This document shows, one piece after another, positions 11,592 through 23,271 of a DNA stretch of 64,000 nt (positions within the stretch are counted from its first letter, which is position 1; each line of letters starts with the position of its first letter). The stretch covers positions 30,655,338 through 30,719,337 of the forward strand of contig CM033725.1 in the NCBI GenBank assembly GCA_019671005.1. The letters run 5' to 3'. The stretch is from Hibiscus mutabilis (Eukaryota > Streptophyta > Magnoliopsida > Malvales > Malvaceae). Both the position numbers and the translations under genes were made by a program. The notes beneath the pieces are model-generated. The model saw only the letters and a program-made list of their open reading frames with translations. It was not told the DNA's origin and did no database searches.

Positions 11592-11915
11592 GCTTATCTA
11601 TCAGAGCATAAAGAGGATGGAACCTTTTTTAGTCTGCTTATCTATCCGAGCATGAGGAGGATAGAACCCACTTATCTTTTCGAGCATGAGGAGAATAGAA
11701 CCCGCTTATCCATTTGAGCACAAGGTGGATGGAACATTTTTTAGAACCTGCTTATCCATCTGAGCATAAGGAGGATGGAACCTTTTCAGTCTACTTATCT
11801 ATCCGAGCATGATGAGGATAGAACCTACCTATCTCTTCGAGCATAAGGAGAATAGAACATGCTTATCCGTTCAAGCATGAGGAGATCAGAACCCACCAGT
11901 CTATTCAGGCATTGA
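11592..11915 (+). repeat. Tandem repeat in T1 3' UTR, about eight units of 38-44 bp
   Basis: Units read GCTTATCTATCCGAGCATGA then GGAGGATAGAACC with variation. TTATC begins near 11594, 11637, 11668, 11705, 11750, 11795, 11829 and 11861. Unit variants recur in a rough three-unit order (CTATCCGAGCATG, CTTTTCGAGCATG, CCATTTGAGCAC), hinting at a higher-order period near 120 bp. Tandem repeats in 3' UTRs of Tat-type elements are established as seeds of satellite DNA. Confidence 0.8.
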
Positions 11916-11991
11916 GTGGTGACAGGTTTGGCAATTGGTGAAAACTAGTGTCCTTTGTTGTTTGCTCTATTTCTGTTTCACTGGAATGTCC

Positions 11992-12000
11992 AAAGAGGGG
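11992..12000 (+). other. Polypurine tract (T1)
   Basis: AAAGAGGGG, 7 bases before the LTR start at 12008. This word and position are typical of plant Tat/Ogre elements, where it primes plus-strand synthesis. Confidence 0.8.
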
Positions 12001-12513
12001 CAACTATTGTCAGTGATTTTTCACTTTAGTTATATTGTTATTGTTTTCATAATTAGTATAATTGTTATATGTTAGTGTTATATAATATTAATATGGCAGT
12101 TAGTATTAGTATTTTTGTCATGTGTTGGTGTCATATAATATTGTTAATATAGTAATTGTTACATATAATTTTAATTAGTGTGTTATAGTTAGTATAAAAC
12201 CCAAAATATAAAAAAAATACATAGCCCATTTGTATTAAAATTTAAAAAGTCCATACTAAAAATATTTATATAGAGTCCACATACAAATCAGGCCTGATTG
12301 GCCCAAAAACTAAGACCTAACGCCCTATATTTTTATTTGCGCAGCTATTGGAGGGCCGTTAGAGTACAAGTTGATCTAACAACACAGATAAAGATGCAGG
12401 AAACCCTAGCTGAAAGGTCTGGCGCAGCACCAATTTGTAGCCATTCGATGAAAGCATGATCCAATGGTATATATCACGCCAGCTGGAGTAGTTTAAGTGC
12501 TACAATTCATGGC

Positions 12514-12538
12514 CGTTAGATCACTCCTTGATCTAACG
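12514..12538 (+). other. LTR hairpin CGTTAGATC/GATCTAACG (T1)
   Basis: Perfect 9 bp inverted repeat with a 7-base loop. Related hairpins built on CCGTTGGATC lie in SOLO at 41961-41990 and, decayed, in both T2 LTRs. Possibly a transcriptional control or RNA element of Tat LTRs. Confidence 0.6.
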
Positions 12539-13935
12539 ACCCAGACGCTCCAGAGCAGGGCACGCGGATTAGCACTCATGCGTGGCAGTCACGCGTGCAA
12601 TGTTTCAACTTCGGCCAGTCGTTTCATCTTCTCCGGCGAGCTCCTGAGAAGATTCCGTCACCATTCACCCTTTGTCTGCGTCTCCCTCGACAGTCAAAGC
12701 CACCAGAAACGTGCAAAAGGAAGCAAATAGTGATTAAATTCCAAGATAGAAGCAAGGTAAGATATAATCCCTAAATTTAAGCCAAGGCTTTAATTTGGCT
12801 CTATCTGAATCAAATCGGAGACAATCCAGGGGAAGAAATCAAGGATTTGGCTTTAATTTTCTTTTATATATTCGTTGTTTTAAATAAAGAAAAGGTGTAA
12901 GTTCTTTTTTACCTTTGTTTTGCGAAGCGCCGTCGTATATGTTGGTTTTGATGTAGCTTCGGGAACGAAAATGCGAATTGGCCTCACCAGATTTTGGAAA
13001 AAGATGAAATTTTTGGGAAATTTTGCCGCCGACAACGGCGGCCAGCGCCGGTGGAAAGCGGCCGACATGGCGGATGTTCATTGAGTTCTTCAGTTCATGA
13101 AGAACACGAAGAACACTTTAGAGAATTCGAAGGAAAGTTGGTTTGATCCGTTTTAAGAATGAGAGGGAATTTGTTTTGTTTCTGATAATTGATATATATG
13201 CCAGCCCGAGACCTGACCCATATCCACTCTTCAACCCGTGCCCTTCTTTTCTGGGTCTTTCACCGCAGCTCCCATGTTTTCCAATATTTCAATTTCATTC
13301 TTTTTCTTCTAAATTAACCACCAAATTTCAATTTTCATTTTATTTTAACCTTTATATTTTATTTTCTTTTAATTTAGTCCCTAATTCAGATTTTCTTTTA
13401 TGAAATAAAAGTTAATTATCCTATTCTGTTATTTAAAAATTTAGTATTTATTTTAGTTATTTAATTTGAATATTTTAGTTGCTTCTTTTTGTTTTTATGT
13501 ACGTATGTGATTGTTAAAACCCTAGGAACAGGTTCCTTAATAAGCTTAGATTAGAGACGTCTTTGAAGTGAAATTTCCTTCATATTCTTAATAAAGCACA
13601 CTTAATTGTATTTAAAACCTTAATAGCTAAAATGAATATAGATATTTTAGGGATTAATCACTAATTAAGTTTTATTTTAAAAAGCTACAACACATTTAAT
13701 TGTTTCTGTTGTTTTGTTAAATAAGTGAAAACTAATTAATACGGTGTCTTACCAAATGAAAATGACGGGTTAGCGCCAGGAGTGTTGGCAGTGATTGGAG
13801 TTCATTTTCTGGGCGGTAAGGCCGTTAAAATAGATCTATATTTATAAAAACAGATGAATAAATCGAAATTTTGTGAACTTGCAAATTCCAGTTTTGAAAA
13901 TACTTTTTGAAATCAACAAGGTACGAAATTTTGGG

Positions 13936-13985
13936 TGTGGTGGGGGTGCTAACCCTTTCTCACACGTAACCGACCCCAAACCTAT
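13936..13985 (+). promoter_or_regulatory. Conserved Tat LTR block (T1)
   Basis: GGGGGTGCTAACCC, then ACACGTAACCGACCCC. The same block is at 36667-36710 (T2 3' LTR), about 17790-17843 reversed (T2 5' LTR) and 44088-44125 (SOLO), although the LTRs are otherwise dissimilar. Its place near the LTR 3' end suggests R/U5 function such as polyadenylation or leader structure. Confidence 0.5.
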
Positions 13986-14155
13986 TTTTTTAGTTTCCAT
14001 AGACCAAAAATGTTGTTTTAATAAATAAAACATTTTATTAAAATAACCTCGTTTTTAAAAGTGATCCAATCACACTTTTTTTTCAAAAAGATTGGTGGTG
14101 ACTCTGTGCATTTTAGTTTTCAAAATGTCAGCCCACCCAAAAAGGGGTAGCGACA

Positions 14156-14504
14156 CATAGATGCAATTGTATGAGTTTGGATGATCGTTTTGATATGATT
14201 CTTGACATAAGAGTATGAAATCTAACTGACTAAAGATTGGTAAACTTAAAATGAGTTAAGTCCCCGTAATTTCCCAGAATTGCAATTTCGTCATTAAATT
14301 GTAATTGCATGCAATCGGATGCCGATTCGATGCCCAACTAAGTTGGGTTTTCACCCGCTGCAAGTATGCACACCTTAGGTTAATATGATGCATCTAGATT
14401 AGATAAAAGAAAATGGGCATAATTCGAGTTAATCTTTACGGGTTTGTTTCAATAAACCCAATGTAGCTTGCTCGGTTCAGTCTTGCATCTAGGCCAGGTC
14501 GTGG
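14156..14504. other. Unassigned 350 bp between T1 and ATH1 gag
   Basis: AT-rich, no frame, no repeat recognised. It could be flank into which T1 inserted or ATH1 upstream sequence. Confidence 0.3.
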
Positions 14505-15727
14505 GGGTTTCATAAGGAGTGAGATCATCACGTTTAGGCAGGCTGATGATATGACCCTATATGATGTCTGGAAGAGATTTAAGGACCTTTTACAATGGAC
14601 TCAATGCACAAGCCAATACTATTGTTGATGCTTCGGCAAATGGTTTGATGCTTGAAAATCTGATACAAAGGTAGTTGGCATCCTTGAGAGGATTTCAATT
14701 AATGATTTTGTGTATCCTACTACCAGACTTGGGACCGAGACAAAAATTGGTGGGAAATTACAAAATAGATGAACTTACATCCATCCATGCTGATATTACC
14801 AATATTACTAGCATAGTGAGGACTTTGCAAAAGAGTAATGAGGCCCAAGAAGTTAAAGTATTAAACCCATTTTGTACAATATGTGGAGAGGATCATCACA
14901 TGGAAGATTGTCCTGCTAGCCCCGAGTCGGTAAATTTTGTTGGCAATTTTAATCGTAATTATAATTCGAATTCCAACACTTACAATGCAAGATAGAGACA
15001 TCACCCAAATTTAGCTTGGGGAAATCAAGGAGGCAGCCAATAGAATGCTCAGTAGCAGAACAACAATGTCCAACGTCAAATCAATGCCCATCGTCAGAAT
15101 AATGCCTAGCAAGGTTTCAATCAAAATGCGCAGAGTGCGTAAAACAATTTTTATGCAGGGCAAAGGAACAACTAGGGGACTTGAACAAATTATATGAAGA
15201 GGAATGATGCAACTGTATAGAGTTTGACAACATCTATGTGAAACTTGGAGGTACAAATTGGACATATTTCTAGTGCATTCAGTAATAGACCCCAGGGAGC
15301 GTTGCCAAGTGATACAGAGGATGCCAAGAAAAACCGCAATGAACAATGCAAAGTTGTAACTCTTCGGTGTGGCAGACAATGTGAGGCTGTGACATCTGTC
15401 AAGCAATCAGTTAATTGCCAGAAGGAAGAGAGGGAATCAGAAGGTGAAAAAAAAAGTAGAAAAAAGAAGAAGTAGACATAAGTGATGCCAAACCTCAATC
15501 AGATGTTAGACCGCAGTCTGATGCTAGACCTCAATCGGATGCCAGCAAAACCTTGGAAAAGTCAGAGGATCTAGCATATGATTATCTACCTCCACCATTT
15601 CCATAAAGACTACAAAAACACAAGTAGGATCAACAAGTTATACGCTTCTTCGAATTCTTTAAGCAATTGCATATCAACCTACCATTGGTGATTATGTATT
15701 TTAAGGACATCTTGTCCAAAAAGAGGA
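14505..15727 (+). pseudogene. ATH1 gag, 5'-truncated and broken
   Basis: Begins inside gag at ITFRQADDMTLYDVWKRFKD; the expected N-terminal part is absent. Zinc-knuckle-like FCTICGEDHHMEDCP, then SVNFVGNFNRNYNSNSNTYN, the asparagine-rich Athila linker, LEVQIGHISSAFSNRPQG, ALPSDTEDAKKN and CKVVTLRCGRQ. The tail reads LHINLPLV directly followed by IMYFKDILSKKR, where the sequence switches into inverted T2. Knuckle spacing is CX2CX3HX4C or CX2CX4HX3C, one residue short of the canonical form. Numerous stops between 14600 and 15200. Confidence 0.8.
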
Positions 15728-15733
15728 CCTACG

Positions 15734-16846
15734 AATTCTCAAAATCATGGCTGGCACAAACTGTTTTGAACCGTACTATCTTAGAATTAGCAAAGGTGCA
15801 TAAGGGGTATGCCCCCAAAGGCCGAGTAGCGGTACCTACGAATGCTCCCGCACCTGTAGAGAACGTTCTTTGCCAACAACCACGATGCTCTTCAAACTAT
15901 ATCCTCCTCCTTTAGGTTCCAGAAAACGTCCTGCCATACCTCCTCGGATGTCTGGGTCAGCCAGTCATTCTTTTGTAAGAACTATTCTAAGGGTGAGAAC
16001 TTGCCATCGTAAAGGGGCCTGGAGAAACTGGGATTGGTCCAAAAGTGGTTGTAGAACCAAACCGTCAAAAGCTGCTGGCATCCCTAGAAGTGTCCTCCAC
16101 CATTCTCACGACAGAATCTCAAGGTTAGAAAAGTTTTCGCCAGAATTACAGGCACTGTATTAGTCCCACTACCTAAACGTTCAAAAAAATCCAAAACTGA
16201 CGGGTCAATGAGGCCCAATGCTCGAGGGAATAGTACTAATCCATAGATCAATAACACCAACAGGTTCCGCTGAACTCGTCCCACAAGACTCACAGTGGCC
16301 AAGGCCAAGATCCCCTACCGCTTAAGATACTCCTTATTGTTCCAAGTGGTGACCTGCTATTCGACCCAATACGGAAATGTGTCCAAGATTCTAACTAGCT
16401 TGCCTCAAAAGCTTTGTTTTTACTCAGCTTAGAATACACCCGATCCGTGTCAATTCTCTTGCAGTTTATAAGATCCCGATATTCTTCGATTATGGGAGTG
16501 AGACCAAAGTTACCAATTGTAAAGCCACTCTAAGTTGTGTTCCAAAAACCTATCAAGGTTTGCAGTTGTGGTTGATCAACTGGGACCTCTAGCAAATACG
16601 TGATGTCACCATACTCTTCTCTGAAAGTGCTCTTTCTTTCAAAATCCCAACTGTCCCACACTGACTTCAAATTAGACACATCATTGAACCTGGTATTCAT
16701 GAATGTCGTGGTAGACATGGCTGATCTAAACCAGTGGCAATACTATCACCCTCATGTAATTGTTCCCTTTCCGACCATATCTGGACATCGAAATTCTTTT
16801 CGTCATTGCTGCAAACTAAGTCTCTCATCGATCTAGTCTTTAACAT
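15734..16846 (-). pseudogene. T2 ORF1, N-terminal half (DUF7745-like), inverted
   Basis: Start ATG at 16846 on the minus strand, followed by NFDVQIWSEREQLHEGDSIA, then LKSVWDSWDFERKSTFREEY with GDITYLLEVPVDQPQLQTLI, and LVLLIYGLVLFPRALGLIDP with SVLDFFERLG. These align residue by residue with T1 ORF1 and with cotton DUF7745 proteins as I recall them. Toward 15734 it reads SEEVWQDVFWNLKEED, VLYRCGS and YGSKQFVPA. The gene is then cut by the inversion; its C-half begins at 23272 on the plus strand. Several stops and frame changes occur (for example near 15895 and 16500). Confidence 0.8.
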
Positions 16847-17564
16847 CAAACTATTTCCAAACTCAGTGTGCTCTTCATGATTATGGCATAATATGCAAAA
16901 TAAAGATAAAAGGGACAGGAAATGAGGAAAACTATTAGTCATGAGATAAAAATCTTGAAAACGAGAAAAGATAAACATGGACAAGTTACACGAATAACAA
17001 GCATATACAAGGAAACCTTGGACGCATAAATTCTAATTCGCCATTGTTATCCGCATGGCTCTATAGGGGTAGGCTTTTTAGATTCTCACACATGGGTCGG
17101 TTCTAATCATGGTACCCGAACCTATCTAGTCACCTTCTAAGGCAACAAGAATCCCAATTCTGGCCCATTACAAGCTTGCAAATTGGTTTCGGTTCGCGGG
17201 AAAGCACGACCTAATGACGTGGAAGGCTGCTCACGTGTCAAGAGGCGTGGATTCTGGAAGTGAAATACTGACCCATAGAGGGCTACTCACCTGGGTATGT
17301 GGCGTTTCACTCCCACTTAAGGGATGAAGCTCGGGTATAGAGCTTGATGATATGATGCAACACATGTCAGTGATTCCTTAGAAATTAAATGAAGAATTAA
17401 TTTGAAGACCACCAATTATCAAAGCTCGTACAATTGTAGTCACATTTTCAAGAAAGGGTCAACCTCACTAGAATCGATTGAAATTTCGACAATTTTCCAT
17501 CATTAAAAACAACAAATATTTTCTTGGCCTAACTCTCCTTTTGTTTTAAAAACAAAATTATCAT
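16847..17564 (-). other. T2 5' untranslated leader
   Basis: About 720 bp between primer site and ORF1, homologous to the T1 leader. It contains the conserved stem-loop at 17327-17345 (AAGCTC, 7-base loop, GAGCTT) and the GAGAATCTA...GCCTACCCC...AGAGCCAT block (17050-17090 in plus coordinates). No coding potential. Confidence 0.75.
17327..17345 (-). other. Conserved leader stem-loop (T2)
   Basis: Counterpart of 54-72 in T1: identical stem arms; loop GGGTATA on the plus strand, TATACCC on the element strand, against TATTCCC in T1. Confidence 0.5.
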
Positions 17565-17581
17565 CCTCAGCAGAGTCGCCA
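17565..17581 (-). other. T2 primer-binding site
   Basis: On the element strand TGGCGACTCTGCTGAGG begins three bases after the 5' LTR end. TGG at this position is complementary to the CCA end of a tRNA. The TGGCGACTC start is typical of Ogre/Tat elements; which tRNA it matches was not checked. Confidence 0.7.
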
Positions 17582-17584
17582 TGT

Positions 17585-20500
17585 TGTAGCGACGCTTTTT
17601 GAAAATTCGTTTGAAATTCGAGTTCGTCCGGTTGCTACGGGTTATCCCTAATATCATTTCTTTGTAATCTTGGTTTAAAGAGAATTCTTTTGAAAATTCT
17701 TTTTCTTTGGAAAACTAATTGAAAACTGGGAGTTGCCACCGGCCACTAGGATAAGGTAGGCCGGACACCACAAAACCAAAGATTCATTTTGCAAAGGGCT
17801 CGAGAGTTGGTTACATGTGGGGAAGGATTAGCACCCTCATCACGCCCGAAAATCGATACCAAAATATTTGTTGCTTTTAATTGAAGGAAATTGTTAGAAT
17901 TTGAAAGGAATTTAATTTGGTGACCTTAAATGGAAATTAACCTTAATTTAACGGGCTTTATCAAATTGGTGGGTTCAAATTAATTTAAACTTAATTAATA
18001 AGGCTGACGATACATCGGACCATAGATTAAATTGACATCGAATAAGCCTGACTGTCGTGCTAATTTATGGTTCGAATACCATACGTCACCTTTATGCATG
18101 TGCAAATAGTTAAGACAAATTTTAACTTTACCTTGGGATAGTAAGAATTAATTCAGATATTTGGTCAACATCCTTTAAGCTCGGACTGTTACGACACAAA
18201 TATCATAATTAATAAATATCTTCCTTTTTATGATTTAGATTAATTTATGCAAAATTAATGGGCCGTATGAATGACAATTAAGGAATGGCAAACAAAGGCA
18301 CAAAAATAAACACAAAAGGCCCAATGCAAGACCTAACCTATAAAGGGCCAAATTATGAAAATTTAATTAGTGATCTAATTAATCTAAGTGAATCTAATAT
18401 TTAACCCTAAATTGATTAATTGGCCTTAAGACACAAAACCTAGAATTAACTTAAGATCATGCCCTTATGAGACAAGCACGTGATTTAAATTAATTAACTT
18501 AATTGCCCTAAATCTAATCTAAAACCCAAAAAAAAACTAACAACTAGGCCCAACAAACAAAAGCCCAAACAAGCCCCAAAAAGACATAAAAACACACACA
18601 CATATATATATATATAGAATATATTATATATTTAAAAACAAAATTAAGAATATTAAAAGAAAATATATATTAAATATTTCAAAAGAACTTTTTAGTATGT
18701 ATATACATATATATAACAATGTACACGTGTATATATATATATTAAATAAAGATACTTTAAATATATATTTAAATATAATATAATTTTTTTTATAAAACCA
18801 TATATCATATAATTTTTGAAAAAGGTTATGTATTTTAAGGAAATTATATATTTAATATATATGTTTAAAGATCATAGCTTGGTGATTTTAAGGTTATGTA
18901 TTTTAAGGAAATTATATATTTAATATATATGTTTAAAGATCATCGCTTGGTGATATTAAAATCTATATACTTTACAAAGTTAGGTATATATATTATATTA
19001 TATTTTATGTTCGAACCACAAGGACAACAAATAATTACTTAACCTAATCAAACCACCACAAGCATGTAAATTCACATCTAACACAAAGAAACAATCCACA
19101 ATATTAATATGAATTAAAAGCTGGAAATAAAAGCTAAATATCGAATTAATTATGCATGATAAAGAAAATTTTAACACTAGAAAGGACTGGAGTCGTGAAT
19201 TAGAAAAAATGAAATGTTCGGTTAAACAATTAGACCCTTTGGAAGGACTGATCGTGTGATTTCGAAAGGGGGAAGGACTGTGGGCATAATTTTAAAAGGA
19301 CAGAAGTCCTTATTTGGTAATAAAACCATTTTTAAAACATGAAAATCTATAAAACCCCCATCTTTAAGAATTCTTTTCCTTTTTTGGCTAAAAATTTCCC
19401 AGAGCTCTCAAACTCTCCCCCTTTTGTTCATCTGGGTTCATCACGAACCCAGATTCTAGCGATTCTCCATCAAGATTCCCAGAAAGCGGCCACTGAGCCA
19501 CCGTGCCGGCCGCCGTTCGACGGAGGCCAACAACCTCAAACCTAGCAAAAGAAACTCCCTTTTCATTTAAAAACCAAATCAGAGACCAATCTCCCACAAA
19601 ACCTTGAAAACCCTTTCGATTTAAAGAAAAATAGAAGACCTTAACAAAATTCTCTTCGATCTTTTCCTCTCTCATCTCACCGTGTCAAACCCCAAAGGGA
19701 CGAATGGCTTATCGACGAGGAAGAGAAGTCTGGCCCGAGAGCAGCTTCGAAGGTAAACCAATCACAACCCTAACCTCTTTTTTGAATATGCTATGATACT
19801 GGACTGTGAAAAAGAATGAGATTTTCCTCAAATTTAGGGTTTTTGCAGTGTATTGATCTCTGAATTTTTCCCCATAATGCTTTCTTTTCTTTTTAGGGTT
19901 ACAAACTTGGGGTTCTGATTTATATAGCCCAAAATTACATGTATTTATCAAATAGAAACTAAAATTGAAAATGTTCTAATGGTTGCCTTGCATTTTTGTT
20001 TTGATTCATCTAATAATCTACAACTGTTAGGACGGCTCTGAAATATTTGGTGCATTTCTGCCATGTCCCCTCATTCGTGTGCAACTTTGACATTTTGATA
20101 TCATTCTCTTTCCTTGCATGTGACTGAGCATTAGAGAGGAGGGGACCAGAAGGATGCGGCTCGCTGACATGGCCACTGTCGGGGCACGATGATCTGATCG
20201 TGGCACACGATGATTGGTTGCGGTTGATGCCGTGGCGTCTACGTGGCCTTGCTGCGGCCGCCGAGGTGGTGAACGTGGCACGAGAGAAGTTGACAGGTCG
20301 AGCGGTTGAGCTGCACGTGCACGTGAATGATGCCAAGGGTCGCGCGTGAGGTGCATGGGAAATTTGGACGGTCACTCTTCGATCATGGGCCGTTCGATTA
20401 GATCCGGATCCAATGGTGGGGATATTGGCGGCTGCAATGAAAGGAGACCAGATTACGGCTAGGGTTTGGTTTAATTAATCATGGGTTTTATTGGGCTCCA

Positions 20501-20998
20501 ATGTAATTAAAAGAACTTTGGGCCTTTTCTTTTTAAATGTAAATAGACTGTATAATATAAACACTTGGACCATTTAATTTATTTAATGGGTTGTTGCTTA
20601 CAATTTCATACTGGTTTGAATAAAAATGGGCTTTTATTTAACTGATTAGTTTATATATATACGTACCTTGTATATTTCGGTTATAATATACAATATAATA
20701 ACTTAAATGATAGATATGTTAAGAACACTAATAGTAGTAACAATGCTAATAACAGAAAACAAACACTAAAAAGGATAAACCAAAATACATTAATAATGTT
20801 TTGAGTTAAACAACTCATAACAAAAACATCACTTAGTAACTTAATATAAAAACATAATACTAGTAATTTTTGTCTTTGGTCTTTTCATATGACTTAATAG
20901 TCACATACATACTAATATTAAACAAAACCTGCAATAGTATATAAGCCCATTATAAAACGAAATAGAAAGAGTTATCCCGGAAAAAAATGGTGATTACA
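17585..20998 (-). repeat. T2 5' LTR (3414 bp), in the inverted segment
   Basis: On the element strand it starts TGTAATCACCATTTTT (20998) and ends GCGTCGCTACA (17585), with the primer site directly after. It is a near copy, in opposite orientation, of 32905-36917. The outer flank is GAATT (20999-21003), the complement of AATTC seen at the other LTR. Contents: conserved Tat block (17761-17843), AT microsatellites (about 18600-18760), a 68 bp tandem duplication absent from the other LTR, and a GC-rich core (20130-20450). ORFs over the core are not conserved as proteins. Confidence 0.85.
18824..18959 (-). repeat. 68 bp tandem duplication private to the T2 5' LTR
   Basis: GGTTATGTATTTTAAGGAAA starts at 18824 and again at 18892, with nearly identical 68 bp units. 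The 3' LTR has a single copy (around 35640-35700), so this arose after insertion. Confidence 0.8.
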
Positions 20999-22549
20999 GA
21001 ATTCATCTCTAAAGATAATGAATGTACCTTACTCAAGGTGATGTTCTAATCTTGACAAATGGTCAGCTACCAAGTTCTCAATCCCCTTCTTGTCTCGAAT
21101 CTCAAGATAAAATTCTTGCAACATGAGTGTCTATCGGATCATTTTGGGCTTGGCATCCTTTTTTGCTAAGAGGTATTTCAATGATGAATGATCTTTATAC
21201 ACCACAACTTTGTTACCATCTACGTAAGATCTAAATTTATCAGATGCAAATACAACCGCGAGAAATTCTTTCTCAATAGTGGTGTAGTTTAGTTGTGCTT
21301 CATTCAATGTTTGGCTGACATAGTAAATGGTATGAAAAGCATTGCCACGCCTTTGTCCTAGTACAGTTCCAACGATATAGTCACTGGCATCACACATGAG
21401 CTCGAAGAGCTCATTCCAATCTGGTGCCACAACTATGAGGGTATTGATTAACCTATCTTTCAGTTCTTGAAACGCTTGTAAACATGAATCATCAAACGCA
21501 AAAATGGCATTTTGTTCTAAAAGCAATTATAAAGGTTTAGAAATTTTAGAAAAATCTTTAATGAAACGGCGATAAAAACATGCATGTCCCAAAAAACTTC
21601 TTATACCTTTTTACGCTTATAGGAGGTGGCAACTGTTTGATTACCTCTATTTTTGCCTTGTCAACTTCTAGGCCTTTCTTAGTCACTCTATTACCGAGAA
21701 CTATGCCCTCTTTCACCATGAAGTGGTATTTCTCCCAATTCAAGACCAAGTTAGTCTCAATACATCTCCTCAAAACAAGCTGTAGACTCCAAAGTCATTC
21801 CTCAAATGTCTTGCAAAACACCGAAAAGTCATCCATAAAAACTTCTAGGTTCTTCTAAAAGCGAATGTCCCATATGGATAGGTGAATGTGGTCTTCTCTT
21901 GATCTTCTGGAGCTATGGCAATCAGATTATATCCTAAATAACCATCTAGGAAGTAATAGAATGCCTTACCTGCTAGTCTGTCCAACATGTGACTGATGAA
22001 GGGCAATGGAAAGTGATATTTCTTGGTGGCATTTTTCAGCTTCCTATAATTCATGTACACTTTCCATCTAGTAACAGTCCAGGAAATAATTAACTCATTA
22101 TTGCTATTTTGAACCACAGTCAGGCCACCTTTCTTTGGCACACATTGCACCGAGCTGACCCACGAGCTATCGAAATTGGGATAGATTATCTCGACATCCA
22201 ACCACTTATTAATTTCTTTTTTAACAACCTCTTTCATGCTCGGGTTCAATCTTCTTTGGCCCTTAATTATTTTGCCATGATATTCTTCTAGGATTATTTT
22301 GTTCATGTAAATAGTTGGGCTTATTCCTCAGATATCAACCAAGGTCCATCCCAACGCTTGCTTGTAATTGCTTAAAATTTCCAGCAATCTTTCCTTCTGA
22401 TCATTAGTTAGATTAGCAATAATGATCACCGACAAGGTTGAGTGTTTACCTAAGTAGGCATACTTGAGGTGATCTGGTAACGATTTCAGTTCCAATTTGG
22501 GTGGCTTCTCAATGGATGATTTAGGTGCCACAATCTTTCTGCAAGCCAA
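20999..22549 (-). pseudogene. ATH1 reverse transcriptase and RNase H, inverted, cut by T2
   Basis: Minus strand: LEILSNYKQALGWTLVDI, IILEEYHGKIIKGQRRLNPS, WVSSVQCVPKKGGLTVVQN, KYHFPLPFISHMLDRLAGKA, FYYFLDGYLGYN (motif A). Next comes FAFRR, then after a gap of roughly 30 residues VFMDDFSVF, the catalytic box with both Asp. ETNLVLNWEKYHFMVKEGIV leads into RNase H: LMCDASDYIVGTVLGQRR (Asp present), TTIEKEFLAVVFASDKFRSY and KDHSSLKYLLAKKDAKPKMI. The frame ends at DEF where T2 inserted. It is homologous to the copy at 32257-32904. Confidence 0.85.
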
Positions 22550-22749
22550 CTCCAGTGGCTCTAGTTATCTGAAATACCATACCTCTTCTAAAGTTGTTCC
22601 TTCAGTATCCTCACTTGTTTCCTTTTCACTATCTTGATCGCTGGCATCATCATCTAATTCTTGACACAACTATGCCACGTCCACATTAAAAATGGACTCC
22701 ATCATTTCATCAGCTAGGCATTCCTCAGGTTCATCTGCGTATTTAAGAG

Positions 22750-23250
22750 CTTAAAACACATTAAATGTAACATGTTGATCATTCATGCGCATTGTTAATT
22801 CACCTTTATGAACATCAATCAAGGTTCTACTCGTGCAAGGAATGGTTTGCCCAGTACAATTGAGACATTACCATCTACCTCATAAGCTAAAATGCTAAAA
22901 TCAGTTGGGAATATGAATGTGTCTACCTTTACCATAACATCCTCAACTTACCCCTATGATTTGCAAAAGATTGGTCTGCCAATTGAAGTGTTAATGTGGT
23001 AGGCCTTGCTTCAATGCCGAGCTTTTAGAAAACAGACATTGGCATCAAATTGATGCTGGCTCCCAAGTCACACAGTGCCTTACCCATGAATCTATTACCA
23101 ATGGTACAAGGAATAGTAAAACTTCCCAGATATTTTAGCTTTGGTGGAAACCGATTGAGTATCATTGCATTGCATCCCTCAGTGAGAGCTACTATCTCAA
23201 AATCACCAAGTTTCCTCTTTTTCGACAAGATGTCCTTAAAATACATAATT
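22750..23250 (-). pseudogene. ATH1 aspartic protease, inverted
   Basis: Minus strand: IMYFKDILSKKRKLGDFEIV, LTEGCNAMILNRFPPKLKYL, GSFTIPCTIGNRFMGKALCD then LGASINLMPMSVF. CDLGASINLMP is the Athila active-site region, with the catalytic D in a DLGAS context that is normal for the lineage. FIFPTDF and ILGKPFLA-like words follow in shifted frames to about 22800. Cleavage of the polyprotein would be its role. The stretch 22550-22750 is the protease-to-RT linker with many stops. The 5' edge (23250) is the inversion breakpoint. Confidence 0.8.
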
Positions 23251-23271
23251 TCCTGGTGCATAAGCGGGACC

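Larger units (their letters stand above)
1..14155 (+). mobile_element. T1: Tat/Ogre-like Ty3/gypsy retrotransposon, 5' LTR outside the window
   Basis: The order is leader, extra ORF1, gag, protease, putative intron, reverse transcriptase, RNase H, second (archaeal-type) RNase H, integrase, long 3' UTR, polypurine tract and 3' LTR. An ORF before gag, a second RNase H and a repeat-bearing 3' UTR are known traits of the Tat/Ogre lineage. All reading frames are interrupted, so the copy is not autonomous. Without the 5' LTR neither its age nor its target duplication can be judged. The lineage call is firm; the exact family name is not known to me. Confidence 0.85.
12008..14155 (+). repeat. T1 3' LTR (2148 bp)
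   Basis: Begins TGTCAGTGATTTTTCAC after the polypurine tract and ends GGGGTAGCGACA, giving TGTC...GACA termini. It holds a GC-rich central block with a hairpin at 12514-12538 and near its end the conserved block at 13936-13985 (GGGGGTGCTAACCC ... CACACGTAACCGACCCC) shared with T2 and SOLO LTRs. The ORFs inside it (12497-12730, 13143-13403, and minus-strand ones) have no recognisable product. The exact end is inferred from the inverted terminal bases, as no second LTR is available. Confidence 0.8.

Noticed and set aside
11592..11915. CRISPR-like array
   Set aside because: Units are contiguous and diverged with no unique spacers, in a plant retrotransposon UTR.
13143..13403. Hydrophobic phenylalanine-rich ORF
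   Set aside because: Inside the T1 LTR in T-rich sequence; not in the other LTR families.
20010..20375. GC-rich minus-strand ORFs, mirrored at 34109-34468
   Set aside because: They lie inside the T2 LTRs; the protein sequence is not kept between the two copies and stops differ.
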